The notes below the pieces were generated by a model, which did no database searches, had not been told where the DNA came from, and saw nothing but the letters and a program-made list of their open reading frames with translations. Of a DNA stretch of 64,000 nt, positions 44,702 through 53,510 are shown one piece after another; within the stretch, counting starts at the first letter, position 1, and each line of letters starts with the position of its first letter. The DNA is taken from positions 186,001 to 250,000 of the forward strand of contig NZ_MKIN01000018.1 of NCBI RefSeq assembly GCF_001938985.1. The letters are read 5' to 3'. This DNA is from Gillisella taibaishanensis (lineage in GTDB: Bacteria; Pseudomonadota; Alphaproteobacteria; Rhizobiales; Rhizobiaceae). Made by a program: the position numbers and the translations under genes.

Positions 44702-46225
44702 TCACTCTCCCCGGGGGTAGCGTTTGCTCTCTTCGAGCACGTTCAGGTCCATATGGTTGCGCATGTAGCGCTCGGAAGCCTTTTGCAGCGGCTGGTGGTC
44801 CCAGGGGTAATAGGCGCCGTTGCGCAGTGCCTCGTAGACCACCCAGCGCCGCGCCTGGCTTTCGCGCACGGCCTCGTCGAAGCGGGCCATGTCCCAGCGG
44901 GCCTTGCGCTTGGCGATGAAGCCGAGCAGCACCTCCGTATAAGCCGGGTCGGCGGCGAGATTGGTCAGTTCGCGCGGGTCGGCGTCGAGGTCGAACAGCT
45001 GGTCAGGGTCGAGCGCGCAATGCACATATTTCCACTTGCCCTCGCGGATCGCGACCAGCGGCGCAAAGGAGCCTTCGGCGGCATATTCCATCAGCACGGG
45101 CGCGCTACGCGCTTCACCGCCGATCATGCCGGTCAGGCTGATGCCGTCGGTCCAGGGCATGACCGCGTCCATGGAAATGCCCGCGAGATCGCAGAGCGTC
45201 GGCGTCACATCGAGATTGGAGGTTGGGGTCAGATGCTGGCCGGGAGCGATGCCGGGACCGGCCACCATCAGCGGCACTCGGGCCGAGCCCTCGAAGAAGT
45301 TCATCTTGAACCACAGACCGCGCTCGCCCAGCATATCGCCATGGTCGGAGCAGAACAGGATCAGCGTATTGTCGAGCATTCGGGTGCGCGTCAGCGTATC
45401 GATCAGCGCCCCGACCTTGTCGTCGATATAGGAGATATTGGCGAAATAGGCCCGGCGCGAACGGCGGACATCCTCTTCGGTGACCGTGAAATTGTCGTAG
45501 TCGCAGGCATGGATCAGCCGCTTGGAATGCGGGTCCTGCGCGTCAAAGGGGATGTCGCCGACCTCGGGCAGGAGATGCTCGCAATCCTCGTAGAGATCCC
45601 AGTGTTTCTTGCGCGCCACATAGGGGTCGTGCGGGTGGGTGAAGGACACCGTCAGGCACCAGGGGCGGCGGGCCGGATCGTCGCTTTCGCGGGCGAGATG
45701 ATAGAGCTTCTGCTCGGCCAGAAAGGCGACTTCGTCGTCGTATTCCATCTGGTTGGTGATTTCGGCCACGCCCGCGCCCGTTACCGAGCCCAGATTGTGA
45801 TACCACCAGTCGATCCGCTCGCCGGGCTTGCGGTAATCGGGCGTCCAGCCGAAATCGGCGGGGTAGATGTCGGTGGTCAGCCGTTCCTCGAAGCCGTGCA
45901 GCTGGTCCGGCCCGACGAAATGCATCTTGCCAGATAACGCCGTGTAATAGCCGGCGCGGCGCAGATGATGCGCATAGGTCGGAATGGACGACACATATTC
46001 CGCCGCGTTGTCATAGACCTGCGTGCGGCTCGGCAACTGCCCCGCCATGAAAGAGGCCCGTGCCGGTGCGCAGAGTGGCGAAGACGTGTAATTGTTGATG
46101 AAGCGGGCCGAGCGCGCCGCCAGCGCCTTCAGATGTGGGGCATGCAGCCAGTCTGCCGGGCCGTCTGGAAACAGCGTGCCGTTCAGCTGGTCGACCATGA
46201 TGATCAGGATATTGGGCTTGGTCAT
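44702..46225 (-). CDS. betC: Choline-sulfatase
   Basis: BetC hydrolyses choline-O-sulfate to choline and sulfate, feeding the betaine pathway and supplying sulfur. The 507-residue sulfatase begins TKPNILIIMVDQLNG with metal-binding Asp residues and has the formylglycine motif C-x-P-x-R as SSPLCAPARASFMAGQLPSRT. FCSDHGDMLGERGLWFKM supplies further metal ligands. The C-terminal YMRNHMDLNVLEE fits choline sulfatases. Start ATG 46225 overlaps nothing and lies 2 bp after the betI stop; AGGAAG precedes it. Confidence 0.96.
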   Translation of the reverse strand: MTKPNILIIMVDQLNGTLFPDGPADWLHAPHLKALAARSARFINNYTSSPLCAPARASFMAGQLPSRTQVYDNAAEYVSSIPTYAHHLRRAGYYTALSGKMHFVGPDQLHGFEERLTTDIYPADFGWTPDYRKPGERIDWWYHNLGSVTGAGVAEITNQMEYDDEVAFLAEQKLYHLARESDDPARRPWCLTVSFTHPHDPYVARKKHWDLYEDCEHLLPEVGDIPFDAQDPHSKRLIHACDYDNFTVTEEDVRRSRRAYFANISYIDDKVGALIDTLTRTRMLDNTLILFCSDHGDMLGERGLWFKMNFFEGSARVPLMVAGPGIAPGQHLTPTSNLDVTPTLCDLAGISMDAVMPWTDGISLTGMIGGEARSAPVLMEYAAEGSFAPLVAIREGKWKYVHCALDPDQLFDLDADPRELTNLAADPAYTEVLLGFIAKRKARWDMARFDEAVRESQARRWVVYEALRNGAYYPWDHQPLQKASERYMRNHMDLNVLEESKRYPRGE

Positions 46226-46227
46226 GG

Positions 46228-46818
46228 TCAAGGCTTCCTGTGATTGTTCAGCTGTCCGGCGACATAATCCTCGACCAGTGTGACAGAGGCATCAATCGAG
46301 AGCGGCGCGGCCTTCAGGCTCTGGCGAATGTAAAGACCGTCGATCATCGCCGCCGTGCCCTCGGCAATCCGTTCGGCATTGGTGCGATCCGTCAGCGCAG
46401 TGAGCGCGTCGACCAGGTTGGAGCGCAGCCGGCGGGCGTAGACGATCAGCAACCGGCGGGTCGCCTCCGAGCGCTGCGCCTCTGAGTAGAAGGCAAGCCA
46501 CGCCGCCACCGTCTCTGGCGTGAATTGATCGGCCTGAAAGCTGACCCGGATCACGGCGGAAATCCGCTCCGCCGGCGTTGTCGCGCGGGCGAGGGCGGCA
46601 GCTGTATCGTCGCGCAATTGTCTGAGCAGCGAGCGGATCGTCTCGATCAGCAACTGTTCCTTGGAGCCGAAATAGTGATGGGCAAGCGCTGGCGACACGC
46701 CGGCATTGCGGGCGATTTGCGACATTGTCACGGTCAGCGAGCCGTGCTCCCCAATCGCTTTCAGCGCGGCGTCGACCAAGGCCTTTCGTCTGACCGGCTC
46801 CATTCCCAGTTTCGGCAT
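46228..46818 (-). CDS. betI: Transcriptional repressor BetI (TetR family)
   Basis: The 196-residue regulator has a TetR helix-turn-helix (RRKALVDAALKAIGEHGSLTVTMSQIARNAGVSPALAHHYFGSKEQLLIETI) and the helical ligand domain. In rhizobia BetI represses the bet genes until choline is present. A perfect 20-bp palindrome lies 34 bp upstream of its ATG. It is the first gene of betI-betC-GST-betB. Confidence 0.96.
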   Translation of the reverse strand: MPKLGMEPVRRKALVDAALKAIGEHGSLTVTMSQIARNAGVSPALAHHYFGSKEQLLIETIRSLLRQLRDDTAAALARATTPAERISAVIRVSFQADQFTPETVAAWLAFYSEAQRSEATRRLLIVYARRLRSNLVDALTALTDRTNAERIAEGTAAMIDGLYIRQSLKAAPLSIDASVTLVEDYVAGQLNNHRKP

Positions 46819-46851
46819 TGGATGTCCCTCTTGATGTCAGTCAATCTATTC

Positions 46852-46871
46852 TTGATTGATCCATCAATCAA
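46852..46871. promoter_or_regulatory. BetI operator palindrome
   Basis: TTGATTGATCCATCAATCAA is a perfect inverted repeat just upstream of betI. The TTGATTGA/TCAATCAA half-sites resemble those known for BetI of other bacteria. Binding would autoregulate the operon. Confidence 0.88.
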
Positions 46872-46996
46872 TAAAAATTCCACCCAATAATTGCCAGCTC
46901 AGGTGTCACAAAAGTTTCACGCCCGATAAAGATTTCCTTCAGGCTTTCGGTTCACGGTCCCCTTGATTTTATAGGTTTAGACAAGGGATTATTGCG

Positions 46997-48808
46997 ATGG
47001 CGGCGATTGCGACGGAACGCGGAGTATTGCGCCGTTATGCCAGCGATCAGCTGCTCACCCTGGCAAAGGTCGTGATGGAAAATGCCATGCAGCCGATCGT
47101 GGAAGTCCAGACGGGCACGGTCTTCGGCTATGAGACGTTGATGCGAGGCCAGGAGCGGCTCGGCTTTGAAAGCCCGCTTGAAATCCTCGATCAGGCCCAT
47201 CAGGCCGGACAATTGCTGGCGCTGGAACAGATGGTCGCCAGCCGGGCACTGGCCAAGTTCGCAAGCCTTCCCGACCACGCCGCCTATACGCTGTTTCTCA
47301 ATCTGGATGTGCGGCTGATCGCCTCCTTCGATGTCGTGGTCGATGGTCTCCTGGCGCATCTGCGTGCCGCCGGCATCGCCCCATCCTCTGTCTGCTTCGA
47401 GCTGTCGGAACGGTTCGACAATACCGAAGTGCCCGAGTTTGCCGGCCTGATCGCAAAGCTGCGCTATGCCGGCTTCAAGCTCGCCATCGACGATTTCGGC
47501 GTCGGCCATGCCGAGATGAAACTGCTTTGCGATTACCCGATCGATTATCTGAAAATCGACAGGCACTTCATCGCCGGTCTCGATGGCCATTCGCGCAAGC
47601 GCCATCTGGTCAAGAACATCGTTCAGACCGCGCATGTGCTGGGCGTCAGGGTGATTGCCGAGGGCATCGAGACGGAGGCCGAATTCATTGCCTGCCGGGA
47701 GCTTGGCGTCGATCTGGTCCAGGGCTGGTACATTGCCCGGCCCACCACCCATGTCGCCGAGTTGCAGGCCGCCTATCCGCATCTGAAGGATATCGGCCCT
47801 TCGCGCCGCTCCAGCCAGTCGCTCGACGAAATCCTGATCCGCAAGCAGATCGAGCGCCTGCCGACCGTCTATGAAAATGATAGCGTCGACAGCGTTTTCG
47901 ATCTCTTCCGCCGCAATCCGCGCCAGTCGTTCTTTCCGGTGCTCAACGCCAATGGCGAGCCGCGCGGCATCATCCATGAAGTGCATCTGAAGGAATATAT
48001 CTATCAGCCTTTCGGCCGCGACCTGTTGAAGAACAAGGTCTATGAGCGGACCATTTCGCAATTCGTCGACCATGCCCCGGTCGTCGGGCTCGATGCCGAT
48101 GCCGACCGGCTGATGGCGATCTTTTCCAATACCGAAGGCAGCGACTGCGTGCTTTTGACCGAAAATCTGCGCTATGCCGGCGTGGTTTCGGCGGCCTCCC
48201 TGGTGCGCATCATCAACGAAAAACAGCTGAAGACCGCCCAGGAACAGAACCCGCTGACCGGCTTGCCGGGCAACCGCGCCATCCGCGACTTCATGCGCGA
48301 CAGCGGCCGTGACAGCGACGGTCTCAGGCATTTCTGCTACTGCGATTTCGACAGCTTCAAGCCTTTCAACGACCACTATGGCTTCCATCTCGGCGACCAC
48401 GCGATCTCGCTGTTTGCCGCGCTGATGCGTCGCTATTTCTTCTCCGAGGGCGTGTTTCTCGGCCATGTCGGCGGCGACGATTTCTTCATCGGCCTGACCG
48501 ACTGGACCGCTGAGGAACTTGGCGAAATCCTCGACCGGCTGCTGTCCGATTTCCACGCCGACGTCGTCGCGCTCTATTCACCTGAGGATCGGGCGCAGGG
48601 CCGGATCCGCGGCACTGACCGCCACGGCGTTGCCCGCGATTTTCCGCTGATGCGCTGCTCGATCGGGGTGCTGCAATTGCCCAAGGGCCTTGTCATCGAC
48701 GATATCGGCCGCCTCTCCTCGGAAATCGCCAGCGTCAAGAAAAGCGCCAAGGACAGCGAGAGCGGCCTCCACGTCTCAGGCCTGCGCTCGCCTTGGCCAG
48801 TCGGTTGA
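46997..48808 (+). CDS. EAL-CBS-GGDEF cyclic-di-GMP turnover protein
   Basis: The 603-residue protein has three parts. An EAL domain (about 20-265) contains FGYETLMRG (E46; E-T-L instead of E-A-L), LFLNLDVRL, CFELSERF, AIDDFGVGHAEMKLL, LKIDRHFIAGL, AEGIETEAEF and VQGWYIARP, so most metal ligands survive. A CBS pair (about 285-415) follows: RLPTVYENDSVDSVFDLFRR and HAPVVGLDADADRLMAIF. A GGDEF domain (about 420-595) has LTGLPGNRAI, CDFDSFKPFNDHYGFHLGD and GHVGGDDFFIGL, a G-G-D-D-F variant that can still be active. It probably both breaks down and makes c-di-GMP under nucleotide control through CBS. It is convergent with the DUF1963 gene. Confidence 0.92.
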   Translation: MAAIATERGVLRRYASDQLLTLAKVVMENAMQPIVEVQTGTVFGYETLMRGQERLGFESPLEILDQAHQAGQLLALEQMVASRALAKFASLPDHAAYTLFLNLDVRLIASFDVVVDGLLAHLRAAGIAPSSVCFELSERFDNTEVPEFAGLIAKLRYAGFKLAIDDFGVGHAEMKLLCDYPIDYLKIDRHFIAGLDGHSRKRHLVKNIVQTAHVLGVRVIAEGIETEAEFIACRELGVDLVQGWYIARPTTHVAELQAAYPHLKDIGPSRRSSQSLDEILIRKQIERLPTVYENDSVDSVFDLFRRNPRQSFFPVLNANGEPRGIIHEVHLKEYIYQPFGRDLLKNKVYERTISQFVDHAPVVGLDADADRLMAIFSNTEGSDCVLLTENLRYAGVVSAASLVRIINEKQLKTAQEQNPLTGLPGNRAIRDFMRDSGRDSDGLRHFCYCDFDSFKPFNDHYGFHLGDHAISLFAALMRRYFFSEGVFLGHVGGDDFFIGLTDWTAEELGEILDRLLSDFHADVVALYSPEDRAQGRIRGTDRHGVARDFPLMRCSIGVLQLPKGLVIDDIGRLSSEIASVKKSAKDSESGLHVSGLRSPWPVG

Positions 48809-48828
48809 TAGAAGCATGAAGAACCCCA

Positions 48829-49956
48829 TCAATCGGTCTGATAGACGATGACGGCCTTCGAGAAATCGCGCTTTTTCAGGTCCGTGCGGCGGATCATGAT
48901 ATAGTAGCCGCCATTGAAATCGACGGCATCGGTATCGTAACCGGTGATCGACAAAAGCGGGATCCAGTTTTCGATCGGCCCGGCCAGCCCCCGAATGGTC
49001 GGAATGAAACTATCGTTGTGCGGCAAATCGTAGTGAATGTCCGCGGCGCCGAGATCGATGGCCGGGTCATATTGGACGAGGTCCGGCCAGCCGAGAAGCT
49101 GGCAACCAGCGCCCGGACTGGCGGTGCGCGCCTCGAGCCAAGCGTTATGCGGCGGCTCCTGCGGATAGGCAAAGCGGGTCATCATCGGGTAGGTCCCGCT
49201 GCCCGGTAACGTATAGGAAAAGCGTGGCTCGATCCGGGCGGGCGGCAGGCGCATCGCCTCTTCGTCACTTTCGCCCTCTCGCCGCTCGCCCCAGGTCGGC
49301 ATGCCGAGATCGGGAATCGGGCGGCGCTTCAACTCGACCTGCGGATCGTCGAGATAGATCAGCGCCAGGGACTTTTCCTTTTCCTGCTCACCGAACCAGG
49401 GCAGCATCACCAGATCGTAGAACACCAGCAGCCGGCCGCTGGTCGGCAGATCGGGATCGAGCGGCCCGGCTGCAGCTGCGGCGGCAAAATCGACCTGCAG
49501 CATGAAGGCGAGCGGTGCCTCTCGATTGGCCAGCGGCTCCTTCTCAGCAATTTCTTTTTTGTAATAGTCGCTGGGCTTTTCCGCGTCGAGCTTGCGCAGC
49601 ACCTCCACATCCCGCTTCCCGGAGGCCGACGGTTGGCGCATCGGCCAAGCCAGCGCCTCGGGCAGATCGGGTGCACCGCCGATCTTGCTGGCGCCGACCG
49701 GAATCTCTGAATCGGCAGAGGCCTTCGTAATCAGCATCGTGGTGGGACGCGCCAGATGCAGCAGGGTTACCCGGTCGAGCGGCCCGACGCCAAAGCTCTT
49801 CAGGGAGGCGTCGAGCTCATCCTTCGTCTTGAAAAATTCCGCCATCTTCGGTGTTTCCGCCAGCGCGCCTGACGTAAAGGCCGTTGCCATGCAGGCGGTG
49901 CCGATCAATAGACTGCGGCGGCTAAGGCCGCGCGGGGCGTCAAGTTTCCGATCCAT
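48829..49956 (-). CDS. Tat-exported DUF1963 (YwqG-like) protein
   Basis: The 375-residue protein begins with a twin-arginine signal (SRRSLLIGTACMATAFTSGA, cut near ALA-E) and is thus exported folded. The mature part has the DUF1963/YwqG features SKIGGAPDLPEALAWP, PLAFMLQVDFA, GRLLVFYDL and the late QLLGWPDLVQYDPA. Function is unknown; YwqG proteins are usually cytosolic, so a Tat-exported one is unusual. ATG 49956 is chosen because the signal peptide starts there; the frame is open to 50010. Confidence 0.86.
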   Translation of the reverse strand: MDRKLDAPRGLSRRSLLIGTACMATAFTSGALAETPKMAEFFKTKDELDASLKSFGVGPLDRVTLLHLARPTTMLITKASADSEIPVGASKIGGAPDLPEALAWPMRQPSASGKRDVEVLRKLDAEKPSDYYKKEIAEKEPLANREAPLAFMLQVDFAAAAAAGPLDPDLPTSGRLLVFYDLVMLPWFGEQEKEKSLALIYLDDPQVELKRRPIPDLGMPTWGERREGESDEEAMRLPPARIEPRFSYTLPGSGTYPMMTRFAYPQEPPHNAWLEARTASPGAGCQLLGWPDLVQYDPAIDLGAADIHYDLPHNDSFIPTIRGLAGPIENWIPLLSITGYDTDAVDFNGGYYIMIRRTDLKKRDFSKAVIVYQTD

Positions 49957-50104
49957 CGAGCCATCCCGGATATGAACAAAAATCCGCATCGGCGCTGGAC
50001 TTGGCTTCACGTGCCGTCAATGATCCCGCGTCGATCCGTCTTCTTTTCTTTTTGCCTGCCGATCACTAGATAAGGCTGAGGTAGAGTTAGTCCAGGGGCA
50101 AACA

Positions 50105-51103
50105 ATGACGCTTCCCACTACGATGCGCTACGTCGATCTTCCGTCCTTCGGCGGACCTGACGTGATGACCATGGCAAGCGGGCCGGTGCCTGCGCCAAAG
50201 GCCGGCGAGGTGCTCGTCAAGGTCGAAGCAGCAGGTGTCAACCGGCCCGATGTGGCCCAGCGCCAGGGCAGCTATCCGCCGCCGAAGGACGCAAGTCCCA
50301 TTCTCGGTCTTGAAGTGGCCGGCACGGTGGTTGCCATCGGCGAAGGCGAGACGGATTATGCCGTCGGCGACAAGGTCTGCGGTCTTGCCAATGGCGGCGG
50401 TTACGCCGAATTCTGCACCCTTCCGCAGGGTCAGGTCCTGCCTTGGCCGAAAGGCTATGACGCGGTAAAGGCGGCGGCGCTGCCGGAAACCTTCTTCACC
50501 GTCTGGGCCAATCTGTTCCAGATGGCCGGGTTGACCGAAGGCGAGACCGTGTTGATCCATGGCGGCTCGTCCGGCATCGGCACGACGGCCATTCAGCTTG
50601 CCAAAGCCTTTGGTGCCGATGTGCTGACCACGGTCGGATCGCAGGCGAAGGCCGAGGCCTGTGTCAAGCTCGGCGCGCGCCGGTCGATCAATTACAAAAC
50701 CGAGGATTTCGCCGAGGTGGTCAAGGCCGAGACCGACGGCAAGGGTGTCGACATCATTCTCGACATGATCGGTGCGGCCTATTTCGAGAAGAACATCGCC
50801 AGCCTTGCCAAGGACGGCTGCCTGTCGATCATCGCCTTTCTCGGCGGCTCCACGGTCGAGAAACTCAACCTCGCGCCCATCATGGTCAAGCGCCTGACGG
50901 TGACGGGTTCGACCATGCGCCCGCGCACGGCAAGCGAAAAGCGTGCGATCCGCGACGACCTCGTGGCCAGCGCCTGGCCGCTGCTCGACGCAGGCACGGT
51001 CGCGCCCGTCATCCACGGCGTCTTCCCGATCGACAAGGTCGCGGACGCGCATCGGCTGATGGAAGACAGCAGCCATATCGGTAAGATCGTGCTGACGTTG
51101 TGA
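50105..51103 (+). CDS. NAD(P)H quinone oxidoreductase, PIG3 family (zinc-independent MDR)
   Basis: The 332-residue cytoplasmic enzyme shows the medium-chain dehydrogenase fold without the zinc ligands: [61 protein letters not shown], and the NADP-binding [28 protein letters not shown]. The final region is [21 protein letters not shown]3-like enzymes reduce quinones such as 1,2-naphthoquinone. ATG 50105 follows a GGGG-rich spacer. The gene stands between two minus-strand genes. Confidence 0.94.
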   Translation: MTLPTTMRYVDLPSFGGPDVMTMASGPVPAPKAGEVLVKVEAAGVNRPDVAQRQGSYPPPKDASPILGLEVAGTVVAIGEGETDYAVGDKVCGLANGGGYAEFCTLPQGQVLPWPKGYDAVKAAALPETFFTVWANLFQMAGLTEGETVLIHGGSSGIGTTAIQLAKAFGADVLTTVGSQAKAEACVKLGARRSINYKTEDFAEVVKAETDGKGVDIILDMIGAAYFEKNIASLAKDGCLSIIAFLGGSTVEKLNLAPIMVKRLTVTGSTMRPRTASEKRAIRDDLVASAWPLLDAGTVAPVIHGVFPIDKVADAHRLMEDSSHIGKIVLTL

Positions 51104-51170
51104 TCTGGTTCTGCTCGGCATTCAGCCGGATTGAGACTGCCGAGCAGCCACGATCTTACGTGCTTACAGA

Positions 51171-51737
51171 TCAGGACGGGTTGGCCATGCGGACGCTTTC
51201 GAGGATCTGCATGGCCTTCTGATAGCGGACGCTGCCGCGTTCGCAGGTCTTGCAGGTAAAGCGCACACGCCAGCCGTCGATTACGGTATCGGCGAAGAGA
51301 CCCGATTTCATGTTATGGTGCGCATCGGTTTCGATGATCCACCAATCGCGAGGGCCTATGCGCTGCAATTTAAGGGTTTGGAGCAACTGCGCATCCTGGC
51401 TGGTTGAAATCAGCGCCGCCCGCATGCGAAAATATTGACTGGTCGGGCTGTCGTACAGACTGGCAAGGCGCGCTGCATCGTCGGGCCCTTCGATCGGCTT
51501 GCCGAAGGCAACGATATGGCAGGTTTCGAGGCTGCGCTCACAGTCCGGCGATATGCATTCAAGTGCAATATACTGGTTGCCGTTATCCTCCTCGCGGCTT
51601 TCCTCCTGCCAGTCGTCGGACAGTGTCGCAGTGATGCCGTGACCGATATCAAGCGGGCGAGATTGCGACTGCTGCTCCTGCGCAACGGCGGTCTGCGCAA
51701 AAAGAGCAATGGACATAATGATGCCTATGCGAATCAT
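51171..51737 (-). CDS. Small secreted protein with four cysteines, unknown
   Basis: The 188-residue protein has a short signal peptide (MIRIGIIMSIALFAQTAVAQ, cut after AVA). The mature part begins EQQSQSRPLDIGHGITATLSDDW and has paired cysteines CISPDCERSLETC and CKTCERG. I do not recognise the family. Its ATG overlaps the stop of the upstream membrane protein gene by 4 bp (ATGA), so the pair is translationally coupled and likely works together at the envelope. Confidence 0.8.
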   Translation of the reverse strand: MIRIGIIMSIALFAQTAVAQEQQSQSRPLDIGHGITATLSDDWQEESREEDNGNQYIALECISPDCERSLETCHIVAFGKPIEGPDDAARLASLYDSPTSQYFRMRAALISTSQDAQLLQTLKLQRIGPRDWWIIETDAHHNMKSGLFADTVIDGWRVRFTCKTCERGSVRYQKAMQILESVRMANPS

Positions 51738-53038
51738 CTTTGCGCTCCCTTTTCGCCCTGTTTTTGATGGAGAAAGACGTTGAAGGCTTCGTGCTGATAC
51801 GCTGGGATCATCCGCTTCGGGATGGCAAAGACATTGTTGTCACGTGTCATGAACAGCCAATAATCGCGCGTCTCTTCAACCTTGCTCATGCCGGCCCATG
51901 GGCAGAATGTCGCCTCATATTTTTCCTGAAGCAGAATACCGTTTTCCGTCCAGGTTATCTTCAAGGCGAGGGCCTTTTGCCGGGCCAGATATTTCTTGCT
52001 GAGCCTCTTGGCATGGATTGTTTGCGCCGGCCAGTAGAAGACGAGGTTGATCAGCAGCAGTATCACGGCCATCCCTACCGAGAACGAGATTGTGTTGCTG
52101 ACGATATCGACATAGAGCGGCCAGGCCACCGAGAGCGGCAGACGGAAGGGGTCGATGACCCAATAGAAGGCCGTGACGGCCGGTATCATCAAGAACCAGC
52201 GAAGGCAGGCGATCAGTGTAATCGCCAGGGTAAAGCGGATGATAACAGGTGTGCGGCTGAGCCGTTTGATACGCACGATGAAATCATCCAGTTCGGTCTG
52301 GCCTGCGGCAGAATCGATCTCCGCTCCGACCTCGGCGGCAAAAGCCGCGGTCAATGGCATGTAGCGGGGCGTGGTCAGCCGGTCGTCCCGGCCGATACCG
52401 GCCTTTTTCGCATCGATCCAGGTCTTGAGAAGTTGACGCTCCCCGGCGTTCAAATCCCGCAGAGGCAGCACGATTTGACCTGATGTCATTGAGGTGATGA
52501 ACTTGGCATAGCGCTCGTCGATCTCGATCGTGTCGATCTGGGACCAGTCTCTCAGACTGGCAAGCGACCCGAAATGGAAGGCAATGCCGCCTGTTTCGAG
52601 CCGATATCGTGCTTCCGGACGATGGTTGAGGATGGTACGCGCGACAAGCAGCCTCAGACGCCAAGCCTGCCGGATGGGCGCCATGACGTGGCGGATGACG
52701 ATCAGGGCGGAGACCAGCAGCAGAAACAAGACAGTTGGCAGAACCGCCTGCAGGCTGAGTGTATCGAAGAAGGTGAAGATATTGGGCTCATTCGTATTGT
52801 CATGCCAAAGCGAGACATACCCGATCACGGTCACGATCCAGATCGCGGGCAAGCCGAATTTCAACAGAACGGGCTTATCGACCAAGCCGACGGAGCTCAT
52901 CTCGGTCCGAATCTTCTCGACGAGATCGGCTGATTTCAATGGGATGGTTACGTCGAGCGCCTGAATTTCATCATCGAGGGGCGGGCCGGATTCGCGGCTT
53001 CGGGAAATTTGCGGAAGTTTCAAATGCCTGTCCCCCAC
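51734..53038 (-). CDS. Membrane protein with two YcxB-like halves
   Basis: The 434-residue protein seems to be a tandem duplication of a YcxB-like unit. Each half has a charged start, two hydrophobic helices (FGLPAIWIVTVIGYVSLW and AVLPTVLFLLLVSALIVI; then FTLAITLIACLRWFLMIPAV and ISFSVGMAVILLLINLVFYW) and a beta-rich tail with the YcxB signature. The first tail is RLETGGIAFHFGSLASLRDWSQIDTIEIDERYAKFI; the second is ITWTENGILLQEKYEATFCPWAGMSKVEETRDYWLFMTRDNNVFAIPKRM. YcxB is of unknown function. A GTG start at 53038 is used; upstream 53039-53510 shows no gene. Confidence 0.82.
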   Translation of the reverse strand: MGDRHLKLPQISRSRESGPPLDDEIQALDVTIPLKSADLVEKIRTEMSSVGLVDKPVLLKFGLPAIWIVTVIGYVSLWHDNTNEPNIFTFFDTLSLQAVLPTVLFLLLVSALIVIRHVMAPIRQAWRLRLLVARTILNHRPEARYRLETGGIAFHFGSLASLRDWSQIDTIEIDERYAKFITSMTSGQIVLPLRDLNAGERQLLKTWIDAKKAGIGRDDRLTTPRYMPLTAAFAAEVGAEIDSAAGQTELDDFIVRIKRLSRTPVIIRFTLAITLIACLRWFLMIPAVTAFYWVIDPFRLPLSVAWPLYVDIVSNTISFSVGMAVILLLINLVFYWPAQTIHAKRLSKKYLARQKALALKITWTENGILLQEKYEATFCPWAGMSKVEETRDYWLFMTRDNNVFAIPKRMIPAYQHEAFNVFLHQKQGEKGAQR

Positions 53039-53510
53039 AGCGCGAATGACGCCTCGCGTTCAAGGCAGTCAGCCTGAAATCATTGATGCAACATACAAAT
53101 CCTAAAACGACCTCCTAACGCACGATATCCGTCATTGTTCCACCATGGCCTGCGACGAAGGCTGGGTTGAACGCGGCTGCCTGGCGGTTCACGTTCGAGG
53201 TCCTGCCTATGCGTAAGGCGCCAATCACCGTCCGCGCAATGTATTGCCAGAGAAATGCAACCAAAAGGCTAGGTTTCTCTTCGCGCGAAAACAGGCTGCG
53301 CTACACCCTGGGGAAAAGCAGGGGCCGGGTCGAAATTCATATAAGTCAAACACAATCTGCGTCATCCCATGTCGTTTTTTAAGAACTCCTTAAATAAAGT
53401 TACGCACTATCCACTTGCTTGTATTGAAGTTTTCTCGGGATTCAGTCGGTTAGCCGTGCAGACCGATCTCAATAGGGCATCGATCTCTACTCCAGGCAAG
53501 GATCCCGTTT

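Noticed and set aside
46952..48556. 534-codon antisense frame over the EAL-CBS-GGDEF gene
   Set aside because: Mirror-frame artefact; the plus strand carries a complete, motif-rich protein.
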